From an uncultured Methylophaga sp. (lineage in GTDB: Bacteria; Pseudomonadota; Gammaproteobacteria; GCF-002020875), in the NCBI GenBank assembly GCA_937877715.1, contig CALEHW010000059.1, forward strand, positions 1 to 64,000: a stretch of DNA of 64,000 nt, in the 5' to 3' direction. A program made the translations under genes and the position numbers. Of the stretch, positions 27,159-36,223 are shown piece after piece. Position 1 is the stretch's first letter, and the number at the start of each line of letters is the position of its first letter. The notes below the pieces were generated by a model that saw only the letters and a program-made list of their open reading frames with translations, had not been told where the DNA came from and did no database searches.

Positions 27159-27808
27159 CGTCCCGGCTCCCCTCCCCAGAGAATCTTGTGCAACTGCAAC
27201 TGAAACCTGACATTGAGATGGTCCTGCAGAATCCACCCGGCCAGTTGTGCAGGGTCCAGTGCCCCCGCCACTGGTGAGAGCAGAACCTCACAACGCTGCT
27301 CCAATTGGTGTTCACGTAGAATTGGGAGGAACCACTCGTAGTCATCCCGATCCACCATCACCACCTTAAGCTGATCTTTTGTTGTCAGCTGCTGCAGATT
27401 ATCCCAGTAGTTGCTCTCCACCTCACCAGAGCCCGGGGTCTTCAGATCCACCACCCGACTGACCCGTGGATCCACCCCGAAGATATCCACCATACCCCCG
27501 GTCTCCAGCGAGACTTGGTAGCCCTCGTCACAGAGCCTCTCCAGCAGTTGATGAGCCCCCTTCTGTGCCAGTGGCTCACCACCGGTTACCGTGACATGTC
27601 TCACCTGGTGATCTCTGACCTGCTGCAGAATGGCCTCAATATCGATACGCTCACCCCCATGGAAGGCGTACTCGGTGTCGCAGTAGCTGCAGCGTAACGG
27701 ACAGCCGGTCAGACGGATAAAGGTGGTGGGCCAGCCTGCTGTTCGGCTCTCTCCCTGAAGTGAGAGAAAAATTTCCGTCACCCTCAGGGTTGTCTGACTC
27801 TCTCTCAC
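27155..27808 (-). CDS. queE: 7-carboxy-7-deazaguanine synthase QueE
   Basis: This 217-residue radical SAM enzyme contracts carboxytetrahydropterin to CDG, the substrate of QueC. Its CX3CX2C cluster motif is Cys36, Cys40 and Cys43 ([18 protein letters not shown]), followed by [10 protein letters not shown]. It overlaps cpoB by 4 bp upstream and queC by 4 bp downstream, so the tol-pal and queuosine genes form one transcription unit, as in many gammaproteobacteria. Confidence 0.95.
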   Translation of the reverse strand: MRESQTTLRVTEIFLSLQGESRTAGWPTTFIRLTGCPLRCSYCDTEYAFHGGERIDIEAILQQVRDHQVRHVTVTGGEPLAQKGAHQLLERLCDEGYQVSLETGGMVDIFGVDPRVSRVVDLKTPGSGEVESNYWDNLQQLTTKDQLKVVMVDRDDYEWFLPILREHQLEQRCEVLLSPVAGALDPAQLAGWILQDHLNVRFQLQLHKILWGGEPGR

Positions 27809-28407
27809 TTGGTGATCTTTTTCAGCTTGAGCGCAGCACGCTCAGCCTGGGGGGTTCCCGGCATCTCTTTCACAATACCTTTAAGGATCGATCTAGCCTG
27901 TGCATACGCCTTGATGGCCTTGCTCTTGTCGCCATTGACGGTATGGAGACGGCCAATCCAGTACCATGCATCTCCGCTGTAATTCCCCTTGGGGAACATC
28001 TTGACCAGACTATTGAAAGCATCAAGTGCCTCCTTGGTGCGATTTTCCCGCACCATGGCAAAGGCACTGTTGTAGCTCTCCACCTCCTGGTTGTCACTGC
28101 GCTCTGTTATCGATGGCTGTGGTTTTTTTGGCCTGCTACTGCCACTCTCCAGCCTCTTGATACGCTGCTGCAGGTCAAGATAGCTACTACTCTGCTCCCT
28201 CTTCAGTTGATCCAACTTGTGTACCATCTCCTCAACAGCACCATAATTTTGCTGCAGATCTGTTCGCAGATCCTGCATCTCCATCATCAACACGGTAAGC
28301 CGACTCATCTGGCGCTCCACCTTCTCCAGACGCTGTTCCACCGTACCTGCTGCAGATACAGAGAGAGAGACCAACCCTGAAATCAGGGCTGGAAAAAGAT
28401 ACTTCAT
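27805..28407 (-). CDS. cpoB: Cell division coordinator CpoB (YbgF), short form
   Basis: CpoB links Tol energy to septal peptidoglycan synthesis by PBP1B in the periplasm. It has a signal peptide (about 1-19), an N-terminal trimeric coiled coil (about 22-105, QRLEKVERQMSRL and onward) and a TPR region beginning SYNSAFAMVRENRTKEALDAF. At 200 residues it is shorter than the usual 245-280. The TPR part ends after about two repeats, and the junction near QARSILKGIVKEMPGTPQAER suggests loss of one repeat. Confidence 0.9.
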   Translation of the reverse strand: MKYLFPALISGLVSLSVSAAGTVEQRLEKVERQMSRLTVLMMEMQDLRTDLQQNYGAVEEMVHKLDQLKREQSSSYLDLQQRIKRLESGSSRPKKPQPSITERSDNQEVESYNSAFAMVRENRTKEALDAFNSLVKMFPKGNYSGDAWYWIGRLHTVNGDKSKAIKAYAQARSILKGIVKEMPGTPQAERAALKLKKITK

Positions 28408-28417
28408 CAGAAAACTC

Positions 28418-29017
28418 CTACTGTGGATAGGTCAACTCAACCCGTCGATTCTGGGCCCAGAAGAGCTCCTCCGCTCCTGTCTCCAGCGGATTCTCTTCCC
28501 CATAGCTGATGATCTCGATCTGTCCGGAGTTGACCCCTTCGGCAATCAGCAGATCACTCATGGTCTGTGCCCTGCGCTCACCCAGTGACAGATTGTACTC
28601 ACGGGATCCGCGCTCATCCGCATGCCCCTCCAGACGTACAATCATTACAGGATTGTTGATTAGATAGGCTGCATGAGCCTGAATTACCGAGAGATCTTCC
28701 GCACTTACAGCGCTGCTGTCATAGTCAAAGAAGAAGAGACGCTGGGCAGGTGCCGTCAGAGTGGGAACCAGTGACTCAACAACCTGCTCTACCTCTTGAA
28801 TCTCTATGGACTGCTGTTCCACAATCCCACCCTCTACAGTAACTGGATAATCTGCACTACTTGCGCTAACAGGGTCATACTGGTCAATCTCAACCACCTC
28901 CACAATGGTTACCTCTCCATCCGTTGATGAATCGAAAGACCCATTCAATGGATTATCGAGGGTACCACACCCTGTCAGAGAGAGCCCCAGGAATATGACT
29001 AACCAGAGAGCTCTCAT
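28418..29017 (-). CDS. pal: Peptidoglycan-associated lipoprotein Pal
   Basis: Pal anchors the outer membrane to peptidoglycan within Tol-Pal. It is 199 residues with lipobox LTGC (Cys17), a long acidic linker (about 20-85), and an OmpA-like domain opening at RLFFFDYDSSAVS with the diaminopimelate-binding segment LEGHADERGSREYNLSLGERRA. It is about 25 residues longer than E. coli Pal (173), all in the linker. Its ATG overlaps the stop of the small lipoprotein gene upstream. Confidence 0.95.
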   Translation of the reverse strand: MRALWLVIFLGLSLTGCGTLDNPLNGSFDSSTDGEVTIVEVVEIDQYDPVSASSADYPVTVEGGIVEQQSIEIQEVEQVVESLVPTLTAPAQRLFFFDYDSSAVSAEDLSVIQAHAAYLINNPVMIVRLEGHADERGSREYNLSLGERRAQTMSDLLIAEGVNSGQIEIISYGEENPLETGAEELFWAQNRRVELTYPQ

Positions 29018-29148
29018 TTCTTGGCCTCTCCAGCTGCCTCACTTTCTGTTGGAATCAAGACATCAGAGACATCATCGATAAACTCATTAATTGTGCTACA
29101 TCCACCCAAAAACAGCCCCATCAACAAAATAACAGCAAAACGTCTCAT
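29014..29148 (-). CDS. Small 44-residue lipoprotein between tolB and pal
   Basis: This short ORF encodes 44 residues: a basic start (MRRF), a hydrophobic segment and the lipobox LGGC (Cys17), then a short acidic tail (STINEFIDDVSDVLIPTESE). A strong Shine-Dalgarno, aggagat, lies 6 nt before the ATG. Its stop overlaps the pal start by 4 bp (ATGA), so it is translationally coupled to pal. The mature peptide would have only about 28 residues. I do not recognise it. The position suggests a Tol-Pal accessory or a translational leader for pal. Confidence 0.8.
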   Translation of the reverse strand: MRRFAVILLMGLFLGGCSTINEFIDDVSDVLIPTESEAAGEAKK

Positions 29149-29206
29149 ATTTCTATCTCCTGTTTACCAATTTCCTTTTACCAATATGCCTGCACAACTC
29201 TGTAAC

Positions 29207-30481
29207 TCAATGCACAAATGGAGACCATGCCGGCTCTCTTACATCTTTCCCCCTCAGACTAAGCTGCTGTACGCTACCCCCGCCTACTGAGGCAATCTCC
29301 AGAACACCACGCCCCCCTATCTGGGTAGCATACACGATCATCTGCCCGTTTGGGGCGAAACTGGGGGACTCATCCTGGTGATTATCTGTCAGTAGCCGCA
29401 CTACTCCACTCTCTCTATCCATCATCGCAATCCGGTAGCGCCCCCCCTCACCATTGAGCATGGCAAGCTGACTGCCATCAGCAGACCAGTCCGGGCTAGT
29501 GTTGTAACGCCCCTTGAAGGTGACACGCTGCGCCTTGCCACCGGCAATATTGAGCTGATAGATCTGCGGGCGACCGCTACGGTCAGAGAGAAAGGCGATA
29601 CTCTCCCCATCCGGGGACCAGACCGGTTCTGTATCTGCCCCACGATTCCGGGTCACTCTGGTGATTTTTCTGGTTTTCAGCTCAAATAGATAGATTTCGG
29701 AATTCCCATCCCGAGAGAGAGAGAGAGCAAGCCGTTTTCCATCCGGGGACCAGGCAGGGGCACTGTTCTTCCCCTTGAAGCTGGCCACCAGTGACCGCTT
29801 CCCACTGTAGACCCCCTGCACCCAGACCTCCGAGCGGCCATTCTCAAACGACACATAGGCCAGCTGTCTCCCATCCGGGGACCAGCTTGGGGAGAGCAGC
29901 GGGGCAGATGAGGTGAGTAGCACCTGTACATTCTCCCCATCCACATCTGCCAGTTCGAGGGTATAGGTTCGTCTGCCGTTTTCAGCTCTCTCCAACGAGA
30001 TATAGGTGATGTGGGTACTGAAAGCACCACGAACCCCTGTCAATTTCCTGTAGATCAGATCACTGACAGCGTGGGCAGTTCGACGAATACTCTTGCTGCT
30101 GTTATCAGCAATGGGAAAACGGTAGTGAGCCAGCAGCTTCTTGCGGTAGACATCAATTAGCTGCACTTCGAGTTGCTCTCTGTCGTCACTGCCGGCAACT
30201 ATCCTGCCAACCACCAGGGTGGGGATTTCAAGCAGGCGCCAGTCGGTGAAGTTGACCTCATCCAGACTGGATGGCCGGGAGATCATCTGCTCCTCTGCCA
30301 GCGGGGCAAATTCACCGCTCAGCCTGAGGTCGCTGGAGACGATAGTGGAACCGGGAAACGGTGCCACCGCAATCGGCAGTGCCGACTCACTGCCCCGGGT
30401 GATTACAATCTCCAGTGCACAGACCGAGCTTGAGAGCAGGGCCAAGCAGCCAACCCAGAGGAGCAGTAAAATATTTTTCAC
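29207..30481 (-). CDS. tolB: Tol-Pal periplasmic protein TolB
   Basis: This 424-residue periplasmic protein has a signal peptide (about 1-22), an N-terminal alpha/beta domain (about 25-160) and a six-bladed beta-propeller with repeated [14 protein letters not shown]-type blade motifs (at least five copies of the WSPDG form). TolB switches Pal between peptidoglycan-bound and free states. It lies 6 bp downstream of tolA. The length is normal (E. coli 430). Confidence 0.95.
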   Translation of the reverse strand: MKNILLLLWVGCLALLSSSVCALEIVITRGSESALPIAVAPFPGSTIVSSDLRLSGEFAPLAEEQMISRPSSLDEVNFTDWRLLEIPTLVVGRIVAGSDDREQLEVQLIDVYRKKLLAHYRFPIADNSSKSIRRTAHAVSDLIYRKLTGVRGAFSTHITYISLERAENGRRTYTLELADVDGENVQVLLTSSAPLLSPSWSPDGRQLAYVSFENGRSEVWVQGVYSGKRSLVASFKGKNSAPAWSPDGKRLALSLSRDGNSEIYLFELKTRKITRVTRNRGADTEPVWSPDGESIAFLSDRSGRPQIYQLNIAGGKAQRVTFKGRYNTSPDWSADGSQLAMLNGEGGRYRIAMMDRESGVVRLLTDNHQDESPSFAPNGQMIVYATQIGGRGVLEIASVGGGSVQQLSLRGKDVREPAWSPFVH

Positions 30482-30487
30482 GACATA

Positions 30488-31384
30488 TTATTCCTGATGC
30501 ACAAAGGTCATCTCCAGTTCACGAACCTGTGAGCGCAATTCTACAGAATTTGGGAGAGGAAATGGGGCAGCCTCATGGACAGCACGCTCGACAGAGAGGT
30601 CAAACGGCTGGCTGCCGCTACTGGAGACTATGGTAACCCTGCCAACTCCGCCATCAGGGAGCAGATCAACCATTACCTTGCATGATCGACCTGTTGGCGT
30701 ACCTTTTGGCTTTCTCCAGACCCGCTCGATCTGTTGCCGGATGGTCATGCGGATCTGTGACAATTCCATGCTCTCCGCCCTCCCCTGCTGCTCTCTACTC
30801 AGTATCTGCTGCTCAAGCTCCATCTCCGCCTCTAGCAGTAGCTGCTGTTGCAGTCTCTTCTGTTGACGAATCCTCTCATTCTCCGAACGCCTCTTTTCAG
30901 CCGCTCTCTTTTCAGCTCTGCGCTTCTCGGCCTTTCTCTTCTCCTCCCGCTGTTTGGCCTTCTCCCGCTCTTTTTTCTGCTTCAGACTCTTCTGCTTATC
31001 TCTGCTCTTCTGCTCTGCAGCCTTGCGTTTTTTCTCCTCTTTTTTGGCCTGCTCTTTGGCCCTCCTCTGTTTCAGCTTCCTGGCCTTCTCCTGCTCTTTC
31101 TTATGCTTCAGCGCCTCTCGCTTCTCTCTCTTTTTTCTCTCGGCCTGCTCTTTTTTTCGCTGTTTTCTCTCCTCTTGCGCCCTCAGCACCTTACCGTCCA
31201 CCGCATGGGCACGGATAACCGGAGCAGACTGTTTTGCCGGTCTCTCCTGAAAGGAGCTAACTCCGGCCAACAAGATAGCAAATAGGAGTAACAGGTGAAG
31301 CAGCAGTGAGATCCCAAGCGGAGGAACCCTGCGATTCAGCACCCTCCAGAATCGGAATGCCCTTCTCAGGTAGGGTTCAATCAT
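30488..31384 (-). CDS. tolA: Tol-Pal envelope-spanning protein TolA
   Basis: This 298-residue protein has one N-terminal membrane helix (about 22-43), a very long Lys/Glu/Arg-rich helix (about 65-190, with repeated AEKRRAEK and KKEKEQ-type motifs) and a C-terminal TonB-like domain (about 205-298) that contacts Pal and TolB. It is shorter than E. coli TolA (421), mainly in the periplasmic helix. The charge-rich repeats create long antisense open frames that are not genes. Its ATG overlaps tolR by 4 bp. Confidence 0.93.
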   Translation of the reverse strand: MIEPYLRRAFRFWRVLNRRVPPLGISLLLHLLLLFAILLAGVSSFQERPAKQSAPVIRAHAVDGKVLRAQEERKQRKKEQAERKKREKREALKHKKEQEKARKLKQRRAKEQAKKEEKKRKAAEQKSRDKQKSLKQKKEREKAKQREEKRKAEKRRAEKRAAEKRRSENERIRQQKRLQQQLLLEAEMELEQQILSREQQGRAESMELSQIRMTIRQQIERVWRKPKGTPTGRSCKVMVDLLPDGGVGRVTIVSSSGSQPFDLSVERAVHEAAPFPLPNSVELRSQVRELEMTFVHQE

Positions 31385-31809
31385 CGACCCACGGGAGGAT
31401 CGGTGATCAACCCGACACTGGGGACTCCGGACTGCTGTAACAGTGCCATTACCGAGACTACAGTGCCGTAATCCACCTGATGGTCTCCACGTACCAGCAC
31501 CTCGGTCCCCGGTTTGCGATTCAGCAGCACCGAGACCCGCTTCTGCAGTATCTGTTGCTCAACAGGCTCCTCGGTATGGTCTCCAATATTGATGTAGAGG
31601 GAGCGGTCCCTGCGCACAGTTACAACTACCGGCTCCTGCTGGCTGTTCTCTACCAGCTCTGCATCTACTTTTGGCAGATCAACCTTGACCCCCTGGGTCA
31701 GCAGTGGTGCTGTCACCATAAAGATGATCAACAACACCAACATCACATCGATATAGGGGACCACATTGATTGAGGCGATGGGCTGTTTACGGACGCGTTG
31801 GCGACTCAT
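31381..31809 (-). CDS. tolR: Tol-Pal proton-channel subunit TolR
   Basis: TolR is an ExbD-like protein of 142 residues with one membrane helix, NVVPYIDVMLVLLIIFMV, in which the Asp is the conserved proton-path residue. The periplasmic domain follows with the typical VLVRGDHQVDYGTVVSVMALLQQSG segment, split here by normal loops. Its start overlaps the tolQ stop by 1 bp, and its stop overlaps tolA. Confidence 0.95.
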   Translation of the reverse strand: MSRQRVRKQPIASINVVPYIDVMLVLLIIFMVTAPLLTQGVKVDLPKVDAELVENSQQEPVVVTVRRDRSLYINIGDHTEEPVEQQILQKRVSVLLNRKPGTEVLVRGDHQVDYGTVVSVMALLQQSGVPSVGLITDPPVGR

Positions 31810-32507
31810 TATGAGTTCGCCTCTCCAACAGATTCATCCTCACGATGTGATTGACGACGCAGGATACTGGAGAACTCCTCCAGAAAAATATCGTAACGGT
31901 TATTGAGGCGCTCGATCTCGGTGGAGAAGCGGTTATAGAAGATTACCCCGGGGATCGCCGCAAACAGGCCAACAGCTGTTGCCACCAGCGCCTCCGAGAT
32001 ACCTGGAGCCACCATCGCAAGGGTTGCGTTACTGGTGGCGCCGATGGCGCTGAAGGCATTCATGATCCCCCAGACTGTTCCAAAGAGACCGATATAGGGG
32101 CTGGTAGAGCCCACTGTTGCCAGGAAAGATAGGCGCACCTCCAGCTGATCCAGATCCCGGTTCAGCGCCACCCGCATGGCACGGCCTGAGCCATCAACCA
32201 CATCCGATGGGGTCATGCCGGAGCGCTTGCGCAGGCGGACAAACTCCCGAAACCCGGCGACAAAGATCCCCGCCATCCCCTTCGGATTTATGTTCTCAAA
32301 TTTGCGGAACAGCTCGGTAAGGTTACTGCCCTGCCAGAAGAGCTCCTCAAAGTGGTCTGCCGCCTCCACCGCCTGGCGGAAATCCTGCAGTTTGCGGAAG
32401 ATAATATTCCAGGACCAGATTGATGCGGCGACAAGTAGCAGCAGGATCAATTGTACTACCAAGCTGGCATCAAGGATAAGTGCGGTGATGGAGAGTTCAT
32501 GATTCAT
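31809..32507 (-). CDS. tolQ: Tol-Pal proton-channel subunit TolQ
   Basis: TolQ is an ExbB/MotA-like inner-membrane protein of 232 residues with three membrane helices (about 15-38, 130-155 and 170-195) and the conserved GLFGTVWGIMNAF and GLFAAIPGVIFYN segments. The frame is open to 32597, which would run into ybgC. Homology begins at MNHELSITALILDASLVVQ, so I start at 32507, 17 bp after the ybgC stop. Confidence 0.95.
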   Translation of the reverse strand: MNHELSITALILDASLVVQLILLLLVAASIWSWNIIFRKLQDFRQAVEAADHFEELFWQGSNLTELFRKFENINPKGMAGIFVAGFREFVRLRKRSGMTPSDVVDGSGRAMRVALNRDLDQLEVRLSFLATVGSTSPYIGLFGTVWGIMNAFSAIGATSNATLAMVAPGISEALVATAVGLFAAIPGVIFYNRFSTEIERLNNRYDIFLEEFSSILRRQSHREDESVGEANS

Positions 32508-32523
32508 AACAAAAATTCCTGGC

Positions 32524-32934
32524 TTAACTGCCCAGCAGTTGAAAAAGAGATTCCGGCATCGCCACTGGACGGAAGGTCTCCGCATCCAGAGCAGCAATCT
32601 TTACAGCTCCCCCGCAGAGCAGAGCATCATCCCCCCTGCGTCGTATATCTTGTGATAGTGAAATGCTCGCCCTACCCAGCTTCTCCAGCACGGTTGTCAC
32701 CTCCAGCTGGTCGTTGAAACGGGCTGGAGAGCTGTAGTCCAGCGCAACCGAACGTACCGCAAAGATTACCCCATCCTCCTCTACCATCCGGTCCTGTTCA
32801 AAACCCAGTGAGCGCAACCACTCTGTTCGAGCACGCTCCATATACTTCAGGTAGTTGGCGTAGTAGACCACTCCACCGGAGTCGGTGTCCTCATAGTAGA
32901 TTCGTACTGGAAAACGGAAAGTGGTCATATTCAT
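32524..32934 (-). CDS. ybgC: Acyl-CoA thioesterase YbgC
   Basis: This 136-residue hotdog-fold thioesterase of the Tol-Pal cluster acts on acyl-CoA or acyl-ACP and is thought to link lipid metabolism to Tol-Pal. The active-site segment is YEDTDSGGVVYYANYLKYMERAR, here from residue 14, with the catalytic Asp18. The open frame extends to 32976, but the added residues are encoded by the arm of the inverted-repeat element B1, so a start at 32934 (or the ATG at 32928) is more likely. Neither has a strong Shine-Dalgarno. Confidence 0.9.
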   Translation of the reverse strand: MNMTTFRFPVRIYYEDTDSGGVVYYANYLKYMERARTEWLRSLGFEQDRMVEEDGVIFAVRSVALDYSSPARFNDQLEVTTVLEKLGRASISLSQDIRRRGDDALLCGGAVKIAALDAETFRPVAMPESLFQLLGS

Positions 32935-32945
32935 CTTGGGATTAG

Positions 32946-33073
32946 TCGTCTCGCAAGTGGCGGCTCTCTCCTCCATGCAGTGCGTTCAAGTGCATCCCTG
33001 TATCGCTCGGCTGTGACCATCCCTGGCCACAGACGACTGCCTGCAGAAGAGAGTCGCCGCTTGTGAGACAGCC
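32946..33073 (+). repeat. Inverted-repeat element, family B, copy B1
   Basis: Arms of about 39 nt (32946-32984 and 33034-33073) pair with mismatches that are mostly transitions and so keep G-U pairing in RNA. The conserved head (32985-33033) contains catccctgtatcgctcg and an inner hairpin, ctgtgacc/ggccacag. It fills the ruvB-ybgC spacer. The arm sequence is unrelated to those of copies B2-B4. Confidence 0.85.
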
Positions 33074-33077
33074 ATTA

Positions 33078-34106
33078 TCAGAAGAGATCACCACTTCGCT
33101 CCTCTCGGCGCGGTGTCAGTCCAAAGTGGAGATAGCCATTTTTGGTAACTACCCGCCCTCTTGGGGTGCGCATCATGTACCCTTGCTGGATGAGATAGGG
33201 TTCCAGCACATCTTCGATGGTGCCCCGCTCCTCACCTATAGCAGCTGCGATACTGTCGATTCCAACTGGACCGCCATCAAACTTCTCGATCATCGCCAGC
33301 AGCAGTTTCCTGTCCATATTGTCGAACCCCTTCACATCCACATCCAGCAGATCCAGTGCACGCTCTGCAACTGTTTTAGTGATGGTACCGTCCGCCTTCA
33401 CCTCGGAGTAATCACGCACCCTACGCAGTAGCCTATTGGCAATTCTTGGGGTGCCACGGGAGCGTTTCGCAATCTCTACGGCACCTCCCTTCTCTGTTGG
33501 AACAGACTGAATAGAGGCGGCCCGCATCACGATGGAGGTGAGATCTCTCTCATTGTAGAACTCCAGCCGCTGCACAATACCAAAACGGTCACGTAGTGGA
33601 GAGGTGAGCAGCCCTGCACGGGTGGTGGCCCCAACCAGGGTAAATGGGGGCAGATCAAGTTTGATGGAGCGGGCGGCAGGCCCCTCCCCGATCATGATAT
33701 CGAGCTGAAAGTCCTCCATCGCCGGATAGAGCACCTCCTCTACTACCGGACTGAGCCTATGAATCTCGTCAACAAAGAGGACATCATGGGGCTCCAGATT
33801 TGTGAGTAGTGCAGCCAGATCGCCCGGCTTTTCCAGTACGGGGCCGGAGGTGTGGCGCATACCAACCCCCATCTCATTGGCTATGACATGGGCCAGGGTA
33901 GTCTTACCGAGTCCTGGAGGACCAAATATCAGGGTGTGGTCCAACGGCTCACCTCGCCCACGCGCTGCAGGGATAAAGATATCCATCTGCTCACGTACCA
34001 CCGGCTGCCCCTCATACTCCTTGAGAAGCCTGGGACGAATCGCACGATCCAGCCGCTCCTCATTGGGGGTGGTGGCTGAGGATATGGTACGTATATGGTC
34101 GCTCAT
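33078..34106 (-). CDS. ruvB: Holliday junction branch-migration helicase RuvB
   Basis: This 342-residue AAA+ motor drives branch migration with RuvA. It has Walker [12 protein letters not shown], Walker [12 protein letters not shown], sensor 1 GATTRAG, and a C-terminal winged helix with the MRTPRGRV segment. It overlaps ruvA by 4 bp. The 3' end lies 5 bp from inverted-repeat element B1. Confidence 0.97.
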   Translation of the reverse strand: MSDHIRTISSATTPNEERLDRAIRPRLLKEYEGQPVVREQMDIFIPAARGRGEPLDHTLIFGPPGLGKTTLAHVIANEMGVGMRHTSGPVLEKPGDLAALLTNLEPHDVLFVDEIHRLSPVVEEVLYPAMEDFQLDIMIGEGPAARSIKLDLPPFTLVGATTRAGLLTSPLRDRFGIVQRLEFYNERDLTSIVMRAASIQSVPTEKGGAVEIAKRSRGTPRIANRLLRRVRDYSEVKADGTITKTVAERALDLLDVDVKGFDNMDRKLLLAMIEKFDGGPVGIDSIAAAIGEERGTIEDVLEPYLIQQGYMMRTPRGRVVTKNGYLHFGLTPRREERSGDLF

Positions 34107-34711
34107 GGTTTTACACTCTGCCTAAGGGCTCGGCGAATGGTCTCCTCACTGCTTAGCCCATCCTCCTCTACCGCACTAACCAGTTTTGAGGCCTGTTGTG
34201 GCTTGTATCCCAGTGAGACCAGGGCATGAACCGCCTCGCTGTGTGGATCAGCCGCTGCTACAGGGTTGCCATTTGCCATCTGGCCAACCCTGGCACCAAA
34301 AGTATCCCACTCCGTCAGGCGATCTCGCATCTCGATAATCAGACGCTCTGCAGTCTTTTTTCCAACCCCGGGAAGTCGCACCAGGGCCGTGGTGTTCTCT
34401 TCATTGATGCAGCAGACAAAATCTTCTGCACTCATCCCGGAGAGTATTGCCAGTGCCAGCTTGGCCCCCACTCCACGGACCCGGATCAGTGCCCGGAACA
34501 TCCGGCGCTCACTCTCGTTGGCAAACCCATAGAGTAGTTGTGCATCCTCACGCACCACCAAATGGGTATGGAGTGTCACCTCTGTACCGGTTTCGGGCAG
34601 TGCATAGAAGGTCGACATTGAGGCCTCTAGCTCATAGCCAACCCCATTTACATCCAGTAGCAATTCTGGCGGTTTACGCTCCAACAGTATCCCCCTCAGC
34701 CGTCCAATCAC
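34103..34711 (-). CDS. ruvA: Holliday junction DNA-binding protein RuvA
   Basis: This 202-residue RuvA tetramer subunit begins [20 protein letters not shown] and has two helix-hairpin-helix motifs ([15 protein letters not shown] and [15 protein letters not shown]) and a C-terminal domain III (PQQASKLV) that contacts RuvB. The open frame extends to 34813 inside ruvC, but the GTG at 34711 matches the family start and overlaps the ruvC stop (GTGA). Confidence 0.95.
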   Translation of the reverse strand: MIGRLRGILLERKPPELLLDVNGVGYELEASMSTFYALPETGTEVTLHTHLVVREDAQLLYGFANESERRMFRALIRVRGVGAKLALAILSGMSAEDFVCCINEENTTALVRLPGVGKKTAERLIIEMRDRLTEWDTFGARVGQMANGNPVAAADPHSEAVHALVSLGYKPQQASKLVSAVEEDGLSSEETIRRALRQSVKP

Positions 34712-35247
34712 CGCGGTCGCCTCCCCTTCCAGCCTGTTACACAACCTCGTTCCTCGGTTGAAAGCCCCATTCGATCCATGCTGTGAGAACGGTTGCCGTG
34801 GCAGATCGCACAAGCCAGCGCATCGGCCTCATCTGCCTGTGGGTTACTCTGCAGATTGAGCAGTGCTCGCACCATCATCTGTACCTGCTGCTTGGCTGCA
34901 TTGCCACGCCCAACCACCGCCTGTTTTATCTCTGCAGGCGTATACTCATACACCGTTAGATCACGATTTGCAGCTGTACAGATCGCGGCCCCCCGAGCCT
35001 GTCCCAACTTAAGTGCAGAGTCCGCATTACGGTGCATGAATACATTCTCAATCGCAAACTCATCTGGTTGGCAGCGATCCAGAACCTCGCTCACTGCCTC
35101 AAAGATGGCATGAAGCCTCTCCGGCAGGGTCTCCCCCCTGATTCTCAATGCGCCACTTTCAATATGGCGATACCCCCCCTTCTCAATCTCGATCACCCCA
35201 TAACCGGTGGTACGAGAACCTGGGTCTATGCCGAGGATTATTGTCAT
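34708..35247 (-). CDS. ruvC: Holliday junction resolvase RuvC
   Basis: This 179-residue RNase H-fold endonuclease cuts Holliday junctions symmetrically. Catalytic acidic residues are visible at Asp8 (ILGIDPGSRTTGYG), Glu in EFAIENVFM, and the C-terminal DEADALACAICH pair. It is first of ruvC-ruvA-ruvB, 18 bp downstream of yebC. The length is normal (E. coli 173). Confidence 0.96.
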   Translation of the reverse strand: MTIILGIDPGSRTTGYGVIEIEKGGYRHIESGALRIRGETLPERLHAIFEAVSEVLDRCQPDEFAIENVFMHRNADSALKLGQARGAAICTAANRDLTVYEYTPAEIKQAVVGRGNAAKQQVQMMVRALLNLQSNPQADEADALACAICHGNRSHSMDRMGLSTEERGCVTGWKGRRPR

Positions 35248-35265
35248 GGATCTATTGGCTAAGCG

Positions 35266-36015
35266 CTACTGAGTGAGCGCAGCCATCACCTCTTCCGAGA
35301 TATCCGCGTTACTGTAGACATTTTGGACGTCATCCAGATCCTCCAAACGATCCACCAGTTTAAGAAGTTTCTCTGCACTTTCCTGGTCAAGCTCAGTCAT
35401 GGTTGAAGCACGCTGAGTAAGGTCTGCGGAGGCTGGTTCCAGACCACCATCAACCATAGCCTGTTTCACATCAAGATAGCTTCCCTCATCGGTAAGCACC
35501 TCAACTGAACCATCATCCTCTGTCACCACATCCTCAGCCCCAGCCTCCAGGGCGGCATCCATGATTGCATCCTCATCACTTCCTGGAGGATAGATCAGCA
35601 CTCCGGTCTTGGTGAAGAGGTAGGAGACCGAGCCATCGGTCCCCAGATTACCGCCATGCTTGGTAAAGGCATGACGTACCTCGGATACCGTACGGTTACG
35701 ATTATCAGTTAGACAATCAACCATCACCGCTACCCCATTTGGTCCATATCCCTCGTAACGAATCTCATCAAAGTTTTCACCATCGACATCACCACTACCA
35801 CGCTTTACCGCACGCTCAATGGTATCCCGTGTCATATTGGCGCCCAGCGCCTTGTCCACTGCAGCACGCAGGCGTGGATTATCCGCCACATTGCCGCCAC
35901 CCATTTTTGCTGCCACCGTAATCTCACGGATCAACTTGGTGAAAATTTTCCCACGCTTTGCATCCTGTGCGCCCTTGCGGTGCTGGATGTTGTGCCATTT
36001 ACTGTGTCCTGCCAT
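35266..36015 (-). CDS. yebC: YebC/PmpR-family protein
   Basis: This 249-residue YebC begins [21 protein letters not shown], the family signature. YebC proteins have been described as transcriptional regulators and, more recently, as factors that relieve ribosome stalling; which applies here cannot be told. It precedes ruvCAB as in most proteobacteria. Element A1 lies 35 bp upstream of the start. Confidence 0.95.
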   Translation of the reverse strand: MAGHSKWHNIQHRKGAQDAKRGKIFTKLIREITVAAKMGGGNVADNPRLRAAVDKALGANMTRDTIERAVKRGSGDVDGENFDEIRYEGYGPNGVAVMVDCLTDNRNRTVSEVRHAFTKHGGNLGTDGSVSYLFTKTGVLIYPPGSDEDAIMDAALEAGAEDVVTEDDGSVEVLTDEGSYLDVKQAMVDGGLEPASADLTQRASTMTELDQESAEKLLKLVDRLEDLDDVQNVYSNADISEEVMAALTQ

Positions 36016-36049
36016 CTCTTTTCCTATGCCACGTAGTTATATATTTGCT

Positions 36050-36215
36050 AATTCTTGTATGAAAAAATCTGTAATTCAAACTGTCCCGCAAAAATTGGCC
36101 TTAAAAGGAAAAAAGCATCTGAGTGTCTGAGCGAAGCGAGTTTTCAGATGCGTCATTTTAAGATCCATTTTTATGGTAGCAGGCAGTTTATGGAAGATTT
36201 TCTCATATAAGAATT
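36050..36215 (+). repeat. Inverted-repeat element, family A, copy A1
   Basis: Imperfect arms of about 72 nt (36050-36122 and 36144-36215) surround the conserved loop (36123-36143, tgagcgaagcgagttt). The innermost 8 bp pair perfectly (gcatctga/tcagatgc) and the outermost 21 nt match at 19 positions; the middle is decayed. It fills the nadA-yebC spacer. Confidence 0.85.
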
Positions 36216-36223
36216 CCTTTTTA

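Noticed and set aside
30630-31285. Long plus-strand open frames rich in Leu/Ser/Phe opposite tolA
   Set aside because: They arise from the antisense of the Lys/Glu/Arg repeats of TolA. They have no start context and TolA is unmistakable.
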